Assembly (NCBI GenBank): GCA_023078555.1
Contig: JALAAN010000023.1
Coordinates: 5,001-31,936 of the forward strand
From: Ulva prolifera
Taxonomy: Eukaryota > Chlorophyta > Ulvophyceae > Ulvales > Ulvaceae
Reading direction: 5' to 3'
Length of the DNA stretch: 26,936 nucleotides
In this document: positions 19,518-26,936 of the stretch, in pieces
Numbering within the stretch: position 1 is the stretch's first letter
How the letters are laid out: each line of letters opens with the position of its first letter
Notes under the pieces: generated by a model
The model's input: the letters and a program-made list of their open reading frames with translations, nothing else
Database searches by the model: none
What the model was told of the DNA's origin: nothing
Translations under genes and position numbers: made by a program

Positions 19518-22500
19518 CATCATGGACGCATCTGCAATGGCTCACCATGATGTTGTCATGCCGCGCCATGAGATGCAAGTGCGGAACTTGGCGTCACACC
19601 CGTTAGCCGTCTGGGATGACACAGATGCCAACTGGTACAAATGCATACCATGCCGTGGTGTGGAAGGCCAGAAGAAATCTGCGAGTGTAGCGTTGACATT
19701 CGCGCGTGGCTATCTGGCAGCGCTGGTGTCAGCTGTGGACGATCCAGCATTTGACCCTCGAGGAGATCCCAACCGCGCCCCCCGGCTGAGATCTTAAATG
19801 ACATGAAGAAATCATGCAACAGTGCAGGGGAGGTGCCAATGGGGGCCGTCGTGGAGTCATTCAGAAAGTGTCCCGGGCGTGTGTTTGGCCACACCTTGAC
19901 GCTGCTGACATGGGCCGGTCACATAGGTAGTTTCAATACACTCGCCTTGTACAAGTACATTCTCACGGTCCTTGTGGATGCGTATTGGGAGGGGCAATGG
20001 GAGCTGTTTCGCAGCGAAGCTTCTGTAGCCAAGGTGCGTTCATGCTTCCCATATGCATCGATATGGTAGTGTGCGGCAGCATGCAATTACAAACGTCAGC
20101 ATAAAGTGTCGTGTACACACTTCAAGGACCCGGCCATTTACGTGACGCGAGTGCGGCGTTGTTGACCCCTCACATGCATTTAGAAGCGTGCTTGCCTGCA
20201 GGCTCATCGGGAGGCGTCTTATTTGTTCCGTGTATTCCAAATCAAAGTGCGGCTGTATGTGATGGCTCTCAAGGCGAATGGTGCGATGAACACTCTAAAG
20301 CCAAAGCCGATGCAAGCCGCCGAGATCCGGAGCTGTGCTGAAGCCACTAACTGTGGCGCGATGACCATCATGTACGGGCGGGTGACGGCATTCTTGAAGA
20401 TGCTTTCTGGAGCTCGGAACCCGGTCTTTGTGGCGTTGCGGTGGGGCCATATCCATTTCGTCCCAACCTACTACGTGGACGAGGCGACTCGAACCACACA
20501 GGTGGGTTTGCCTCATTGACGTGTCTCCAACCTTGCATGCATGTGTCTTGTGGTCGATGGTTGCAGCATCATCCGCATGCATGCGCGTTATGCCTGCAAC
20601 ATTCGCATGCTCGCGCACCATGCATGCACCTCTCCGCCACAGTATCGGAATGGCGTGGTGCGTCATCGAGAGCTGACTCAGGGTTTCGTGAACAGGTAAC
20701 ATTTACATGTGAGTTTGCGATCGCATGGGACAAGGCCCCTAATGTGTTCGGCGTCAAGAACATTGTGGTGGACAGTACCGCAGCTCTCAACATTGAAGGA
20801 GCCGATTGGAACAGCAGCCTTGGTTCGGCTGGGGAGCATTTGTTGTCAATCGCAATTCACCAGAGGGTTGTCGATGTGGCAGATCTTGCGGGCCTGCCGA
20901 TTGGAGAGCCATTCAAATTGAGTCATCTGATCAGAAGGCGTACGCTCACCAAGTTCGGGGACCCCACTCCAGCGGCTGTCGACGATATGTGCGTGGCTTC
21001 TCCATACTTGAAATCCATGTATCAATTCACATGTCCACCATTCCGGTTGCTGTGCTTCCCATGATGGGGTATAGAATTTTTGTCATGGGTCTGTTTGTTC
21101 ACCCGCAAGGTTGATGCATGAGCTTGTTGTATGCAGGTTCTGCTTCTGTCGCTACCACGGCATGGTGCCACTACGATTCATCCCCATGGCGCCATACGCC
21201 ATGTCTGCCCTCTTGGCGCGATTCCTTGCCTCGACTGACATTCATGCATTGTCACGTGAGATGCGGACGGGGATGGTGTTTGGGCGCGTTATACAAGGGC
21301 ACCTTCACCACAATGGCCACGAGAACAGAACGGCGATTGCTGTCGGTGGCCAATGGTCGACCAATTGCAACACATATCAAACAGATTACCTCCACCCTGC
21401 GTTCCTCAACGCATTGTTTGGAGATTTGGTGCGTCTCATGTGATCTGCACTTGTCGGAAAGGCGACTGCCCTGTGTGATTGTGATTTATGTTGACATGAT
21501 ACCATGTGCTGGCCATGCTGTTGATGTATAATGGCAAATACATGACATCACACATGATGCAGGCCCTGTCTGACCTTGGTGTGCCATCGGCGATGAAGAA
21601 CCTTGTCAAAACCGCTGCATTCAAGGCCTTACGCGTGCAGCGGGATGAAAACCCGTATGCGTTGGCGGTGTATCTACATGCGGCCGTTGGGAACTTGTTC
21701 CTACAGAGTGTAGAGGGCACGCGGCAGTTGCGAGCTGCTGACATGCATGGTCGAGCTCTCCTAGACGCCAGCATGAGTGTTCATCAGACCGCTGGCGAGA
21801 GTGCTGTTGCCGCATACGGGTGGACATTGATCCGCAAGATGCACCCGCGCGGGCCCGGGCCACTCCATCTGTGGGGTGAGGACAAATACAAGCCCAGCGA
21901 GGACAGTGCAGGTAAGAACACTAGCACGTCTTACAAAATATCTGTCATGTGCCTATTTTGCAAAGTGCATGTTCCGATATCACAGTTTGCACGAGCCACA
22001 GACGTCAACTGTTCACTCGGCCTTATGATCATCGTTGTTATGCATTTCCTTTGAATCGTTGTTCACCGTCCACTTTCTGCCCATGCAAGCGTGTTGTGGC
22101 AAGTTTGCAAACACCGTCGGCGGTCGACGCGGCTCAATGAAATTTGTTGTGGCTGTGTCACGACGGGCACTTACGTGATTGCGATGCGAAGGTCTCTGTG
22201 TGGACCATCGGATGTGTGAACCATTTGTAGCTAAGATTTCCGTGACGGTCGCACCACTCTAGGCAGGGGGACATTGGTGGTGTTGTCTCGTGATTTTGGG
22301 ATTGGGCGCTGCAAATTTTGTGTGAAGGGTTGGCCAATTGCGCCTACATTGGTCGTCGCGCGTAAAACGCATGTGCATATCAGTGGCCCGCTTGTATCGC
22401 CGCGTGTAAATCCGCTATTGGTCATTCCCCCATTTTCCGCCTAATTATGTTTCTGTTATGCCACCGCTGCTTTTGACCCATAAATGAATCGGGCTGCTGC

Positions 22501-23987
22501 CCGTTCGTTGACTGTGCGTTCGCGGGTAGAGGTGTCGCCGCTATCGTGGTGTGATCGTGTGTATGTATGATGTTGATTTGAAGGAGATTCGGTTTTGGTC
22601 TGTGTAAATGCGTAGGTGGCTTGCAGAATCACGCACGAGACACTAGCCCACGATGCCCATCAACAGTTCCACTTTTGGCCCTGTTGATGCCGCATCGTGC
22701 ACCCTACCGTCCCGTCCAGGCACTGCTCATAGCACCATCATGTGATCAGCGTTAATGTGGAAGTTATTCACCGCTAAAACTTATTGTTCACATGCGCATT
22801 GTTTACAGCGCACGTATGACTGTGTCGGTACCCGCTGCTCGGTGGGGCATTGTGCGAAACATAAGCCAATTGCCCCCCGAATAACGTTGTCAATCAATCA
22901 AACCTTATATGCGCATGTTTGACAGTTGTACGTTTGGGAACTCGGCCGACATGCGCATATTTGCACCCACTGTGTTGTCTGCATGCTGCTCCAATCGTTT
23001 CCACATGGCCACACGTGATGCTAATCGCGATTGATAACTGTGCAGCGGAGGTGAAGGCCTTTTGCACCATGCTACAGATTGGCGACGAGGTGCAGACGGC
23101 ATGGTTGCACGAGTTGGAGGCTGCAGGTGGGGATCATGGTGTGGACTTGCGAAGCATGCTTAGCACGGCTAGCGGCAGCAAGATCTCATCTCCGCTGGAG
23201 GCCATGCGATCGGTTGGCGAGAGGGTCGTGGCCGACGTGTGTGACCACCTTGAAGATCGCGATGCTCAGACAGAGGGTTGCACTGTTGAGGACATTGCCG
23301 AAGACGTCGATCTCTGCCGATTTGGTCAAGAGATGTCCAATGCTGAGCTCTTCGGACAAGAGGGAGATTTCCTGTTGGAGCGCATGCGGAAACGCGAGTG
23401 CTTATACAATTCGGATGCAATGCGGCGGAAGCGGCTGACAAAACTTCGTGTCGGCACTGTTGAGGTGGAGGTTCGTGTTACCGCCTACTCATGTTCGGTA
23501 GCTCCTATATTGGTGCATGCCGCATATGCATATGTGCATCCAGCGGTTGGCAATGTTGCATTGTGGCAATGCATGTGTCGATTTGAGACAGCCAACCTTG
23601 CTTGTTGGGTTGGTGTATCCGTTTCGCGACCTTTTTACACATGCATGGTGGGTTTGAGCTGCACCCGAGTCGCCCTCGTCACAGATGCATAGAAAATGGA
23701 GAGCCGCATCATGGCCACACGTGATTGAATGGTAGTGTTCACACATTCAAGATGTTGGCATGCAGGTGACCACGGAGGGCCTCAATGCGATCCTTGTCCA
23801 CCGCAAGGCGACTTTGCAGCACTTCAGCATCCCGGTACAGAGGCCGCCGACGCTGAACATGCGGGACTGGATCTGGACCGCGGGCGGTGCGGGGTTCATG
23901 GGTGTCATTCGCCAAATACGGCAGGGCAACGACAGTTTGGAGCAAATGCTGCAGTATCTGCGCTTGGGTGCGACCGCAACAACACTT
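19518..23987 (+). CDS. Copy B: conserved core of the large duplicated gene (eight exons, unknown family)
   Basis: Exons 19518-20033, 20202-20501, 20696-20988, 21137-21428, 21563-21911, 23046-23470 and 23766-23987 follow the exon ending at 19171. Every junction is phase-compatible (2,0,0,2,0,1,0), which strongly supports this model. Donors are mostly GTGCGT-like and acceptors mostly TGCAG. Conserved with copy A: WYKCIPC, GHIGSFNTLALYKY, KPKPMQAAEIRSCAEATNC, HIHFVPTYYVDEAT, WDKAPNVFGVKNIVVD, FCFCRYHGMVPLRF, GWTLIRKMHP, LHLWGEDKY, DLCRFGQEMS and VQRPPTLNMRDWIW. One frame break is seen, at the C6 run 19778-19783. There is no transmembrane segment and no recognisable catalytic motif. Some Cys/His pairs suggest metal binding. 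A large protein of mobile-element or expanded-family type is possible, but that is a guess. Confidence 0.65.
21912..23045 (+). other. Long intron of copy B with CCAAT-box cluster and inverted repeat
   Basis: The donor is GTAAGA and the acceptor TGTGCAG. At 1134 bp it is three to seven times longer than the other introns and unrelated to its 340-bp copy A partner. Base composition looks more AT-rich than its surroundings. It holds CCAAT or its complement at 22273, 22301, 22334, 22348, 22417 and 22866, and an imperfect inverted repeat at 22649-22699. An inserted promoter-bearing or mobile fragment would explain the extra length, but no clear terminal repeats or target-site duplication were found. 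Confidence 0.55.
22649..22699. repeat. Imperfect inverted repeat, 18-19-nt arms
   Basis: Left arm 22649-22666 (CACGATGCCCATCAACAG), right arm 22681-22699 (CTGTTGATGCCGCATCGTG), loop of 14 bases. Sixteen of the arm bases pair, interrupted by a small GG/CCG mismatch. It could fold as a stable hairpin in the intron RNA. Confidence 0.75.
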
Positions 23988-24081
23988 GTGTTTTCCCTTG
24001 AGGGCTAGGTCTGTTGGTGAGTCGGCTGTCTACATGGCACAAGATTATGTTGATGCTCCACCGAAAATTTGTTTCTCACAG
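23988..24081 (+). other. Inferred intron joining core and zinc region (copy B)
   Basis: Same length and splice sites as copy A 5197-5290 (GTGTTT...TTTCTCACAG), removing the conserved TAG at 24006-24008. The exon after it, 24082-24642, is exactly 187 codons in one open frame, which supports the acceptor. Confidence 0.45.
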
Positions 24082-26936
24082 CCCGCATGTTGTTGTAGAA
24101 AGAGCACCGGTGCCGGTGGTGGTGCGAAGCTACAAGTCGCTGAGGTGGCAAATCCGGACATACCGCTTCAGGGCAAGTGCCTCGCTGTTGACTCCAAGAA
24201 ATCGGCAGCGGGGGCGACGGGTGCAGACGAGCTGTGCCTTGCGGATACCGTGGGGGGGGTCAGCAATCAGATGCATCTGTGCCCTCGCCACCTTCGGAAG
24301 CCGCTTCTTCTAATTGAAGATTTCCGTGGTACGCGGACCGCTGGCTTTGGGCGGTACTGCAAGAATACAGCGTGCAAGAAGGTTCTGGACATCGGGAATT
24401 TCACCGGATTTGCCACTGTTTGCAACATTCACAGGACAGGCGCAACGATGCTTGGCCGGAAGGCAGTGTTGCCGCCGGTGGATGAGGCATTTTACGGGGT
24501 GGCGGTGACTGAGCCACGGCTCGAGACTCTAGTCGCTGGCTCTGCCAATTTGCACAAACGCGATTTGACGCATTGTGATGTCACCTCTTGCAGTGTGCTG
24601 CTAGAAAACCAGAAGACCGGCCTCTGCCCAAAGCATGTGAAGGTGCTATTTCCATGCGTGTCTGCCCTAAGTCCACATGCCTTGCTATTCCATTCCACAC
24701 GGGGTAGTGTTGTCGATTCAGTTGCAGTACATGCATAAATAGATTGCCTTGCATGTGTTGTGAGTTTCAAATTGGCACGTGAGTGTTTCTTCCTAAGATT
24801 TGCTTGTTAATTGACAAGGGATGTTTTTTTTGCAGATCCCACGCCTGATCGATGCTAATGGGGTTGCTGCTGTCAGCTGCAGCCGCTGCTTCTACCTGAA
24901 GGTAGAGGGCCTTTTCGCGCAGGACTCGCGCAACTGGAAGCGCCAATGCTGCGTGTGCCTGGAGATGGACGCCCCGCGGCAGGTGCAGGACGAGCGAGTG
25001 CAGGCAGCATTGCCTCGTCCACCCGCACGTGCACCGGTGATGATCACCGCACGGATGCCAGCTGGCGCGCCTGGCCGGGGAAGCTGACCGGCGCGCAATG
25101 CGCTGTGTATGTGTGGGACAAGAAGACGGAGGCATACGAGGCTTGCCCGGGGGGTTCGATGACACCTAGCAACCACCGGCACCCCTCCCGAGTGTGCCCC
25201 TATCACCGGAGCTGTGTCATCCACCATACAAATGCGCATGTTACATTTGAGAGAATGTTCTGCAATCGTTGCGCGCTGTGGAAGAGCCCGGACGCGTGGG
25301 TAACACGGGCCGACGGCACGACTGCGCGAAGCATTTGCAATGGTTGCGCTGAAGGCGGCGGTCCTAAGCGAGCTCCCGTGCGGCAAGTGCAGCATGGCAC
25401 ACAAACGCCCGACGGCTTGACCACTGTGCACCAGATCTTGCCTGACATGTCTGACGGCATGGAGTGGCTGCTTTTCTATGCCCCCAAGTCGCGTGCCAGT
25501 AAGGACACTGCATTCAACATGTGGCCGACTCGGGCGGACGAGTGCCATGTTGCCGGTTGCACCAACAGTGTCGGGCCCACGAAGTCAAGGGTGTGTTATC
25601 CTCACATTGATGATGTGTTGTTCCGACAAAGTCAAGACGGGTGGGATGCGACAGTCGTGTACTATTGTCGTGGGTGTCAGCGCTGGACGGACGTGAAGCT
25701 GTTGGAGGCAGACGGCACGTGCGGGTTGAGATGCGTGTTACGTGGGGATCGGGGTCGAAGGCTCAGATTGCGGGAGACAAGGACCTGAGACTCGTCCTCG
25801 AGCGTCTCCGGTCTGACCCGGCCCTCGCACTCCTGCCGGCTCGAGATTTCGCACGCGCCCTTGGGCTGCCCACGTGCGACATGCGGGACAAATCTGAGGT
25901 CACACGATGCCATTACATCGATAGTGTGAAGGGCCGTTGCAAGAATAAAATCTCGTTGACGCATGACAGCTGCATGTGCAGCGCCAAGCAGCACTGCCAT
26001 GCAGTGGTGCTGAGGGTGTGCGATACAACAAGCGACGCCACAACGTGGTATTGCCCCAAGTGCAAGCGGGTCTGCTCCATCGAGGGGGTGGGCCTAGTGC
26101 GAGGCAGCTATGTATGCGCCCGCTGTTGTGCTGTACATGCGAACCACCAGCAGGCAGCCGAGAAGGCTCGCATTGCCGAGCGGAAGGATGAGTCCTCGCC
26201 CGCAGGGAGCGTTCAGTTGTACAGTGATGAGGAAGATTTCGGCAATGCATGCTGTGTTCCTCAGACACTGGCGCGGAGTCTGAAGCCGTCGATGCTGATC
26301 AGCCTCCTTGCGCTGTCGACACGGGTGACAGCGACGATGCACTCATGGGTGACGATTACGGCGCCTACACCGAATCGGACTGTGATGGTGATGGGGTCGC
26401 CCTCATCGGAGAATGCATGCCCGTCGCGGCAGTGCAGGGACAGTCGGTGCCAGCCCCCGCACACGGTGGTGCAAGCTCAAGCCGGGCTGCTCTCGCGCAG
26501 ACCTGCTGATGCTGCAGTATTTGAATGCCTGACGGCTCCGCCGCCCGGTCGCGCGCGTTGCCGCAACGCGCCCGCGTGCAAGAAGACACCGCCGCCAGAT
26601 CGGCTTGTCGACGGACTATGCATCACGTGCTTGTCGAGTTCAAAGGACAGTGGCACAGCTCTGGACGCGATCGTGTTGGTGACTGTGCCGGGCACACTGC
26701 ACCGCAGCGCAGGTGCGATATTGAGCACATGCACTGAACTGTTAATTTGGTTGACATTTGAAGGATGACCTTGTGTGCACGACTCCTGGTGACTGCACAT
26801 GAGGACAGGTTTACGCGTGAGTCAGTAGATGAGTGCATTGCGTGCATCCGTGGCGACTCAGCTATCGTCATTTGTGCATTTAATTGGCCAAGGTATACAC
26901 CAGTGTGCTTGTGAAGCAGTTGACCTGTGAAGCGAT
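24082..26936 (+). CDS. Copy B: C-terminal multi-zinc-module region (partial at right edge)
   Basis: Exon 24082-24642 is fully open and joins in phase 0 across intron 24643-24835 to exon 24836-26712 (donor GTGCGA at 26713). It carries the same series of Cys/His modules as copy A, from 24178 to 26630. Module 1 here has C-x2-H twice (CPRH and CNIH). Modules 2-4 pair CPKH, CPYH or CYPH with a following C-x2-C...C-x2-C; module 5 is more irregular. Relative to copy A it lacks single bases near 25071, 25751 and 26256 and two bases near 26506, so the frame is broken four times; copy A is intact at all four. The last exon (8136-8497 in copy A) would begin around 26918 and is lost at the edge. Role as for copy A: probable zinc-dependent nucleic-acid or protein binding, inferred. 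Confidence 0.6.
24643..24835 (+). other. Intron splitting zinc module 2 (copy B)
   Basis: Donor GTGCTA after AAGCATGTGAAG; acceptor GTTTTTTTTGCAG. It is alignable along its whole length to copy A 5853-6048, showing that the 3' part of the duplication is young. Confidence 0.75.

Larger units (their letters stand above)
17919..26936 (+). repeat. Segmental duplication, copy B (right-truncated)
   Basis: This is the partner of copy A in direct orientation. The gene in this copy has a further ~1.3 kb of 5' sequence (16597-17918) whose counterpart in copy A would lie outside the window. The last ~90 bases align to 8075-8161 only through several clustered single-base indels, as expected for the low-quality end of an assembled contig. 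Conserved order, conserved exon phases and sharp changes in local identity make this a true duplication with a mosaic history, not a simple collapse. Confidence 0.95.

Noticed and set aside
19518..26712. KDZ-type or tyrosine-recombinase transposase
   Set aside because: Large size and Cys clusters suggested it, but I could find no recognisable catalytic motif, terminal inverted repeats or target-site duplication.

Overview
The window looks like nuclear DNA of a GC-rich unicellular eukaryote, probably an alga or other protist. The lineage cannot be fixed from sequence alone. Evidence: long coding stretches interrupted by short spliceosomal introns (54 to about 350 bp, one of 1134 bp) with GT...AG ends and matching reading phase; a (CA)n microsatellite of almost 700 bp; poly-G runs of 14-30 bases; and no bacterial operon structure, tRNA or rRNA. 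Many of the open frames are low-complexity or antisense shadows.

The dominant feature is one very large multi-exon gene present twice in direct orientation. Copy A (1-8497) is cut by the left edge of the window. Copy B (16597-26936) is cut by the right edge. Position 1 of copy A corresponds to 17919 of copy B, so the repeat offset is about 18 kb. Copy B can be spliced into a product of roughly 2,500 residues. It starts with an Ala/Gly/Ser-rich N-terminal part with basic and acidic patches. Next comes a core of about 800 residues spread over eight exons, which I do not recognise. The C-terminal part of about 900 residues holds five or six tandem Cys/His modules, each pairing a C-x4-C-x11-C-x2-H-like half with a C-x2-C-...-C-x2-C half. 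That layout recalls SBP-box and EsV-1-7 zinc-binding modules. The gene ends with a basic, NLS-like tail.

The two copies are a mosaic. The first ~1.07 kb and the last ~3.2 kb are nearly identical, introns included. The middle ~3.9 kb has diverged strongly, mostly at synonymous sites, and its introns no longer align. Both copies carry small frame-breaking indels at different places, many in homopolymers. This means recent decay, uncorrected read errors, or both. Copy A is badly broken in the core; copy B is broken in its last large exon and noisy at the extreme right end.

Between the copies (8.5-16.6 kb) lie: a plus-strand gene of unknown function with a SUMO-interaction-like motif and a GGC tract that shifts frame (about 8980-10841); two poly-G runs (11.1 kb); a C/A-rich stretch open in every frame (11.3-12.1 kb); a possible plus-strand ORF (12667-13641); a probable minus-strand gene with a phase-matched intron (13638-14254, possibly reaching 15.2 kb); a two-copy 173-bp minisatellite with a 20-bp palindrome; and the (CA)n tract that ends just upstream of copy B.
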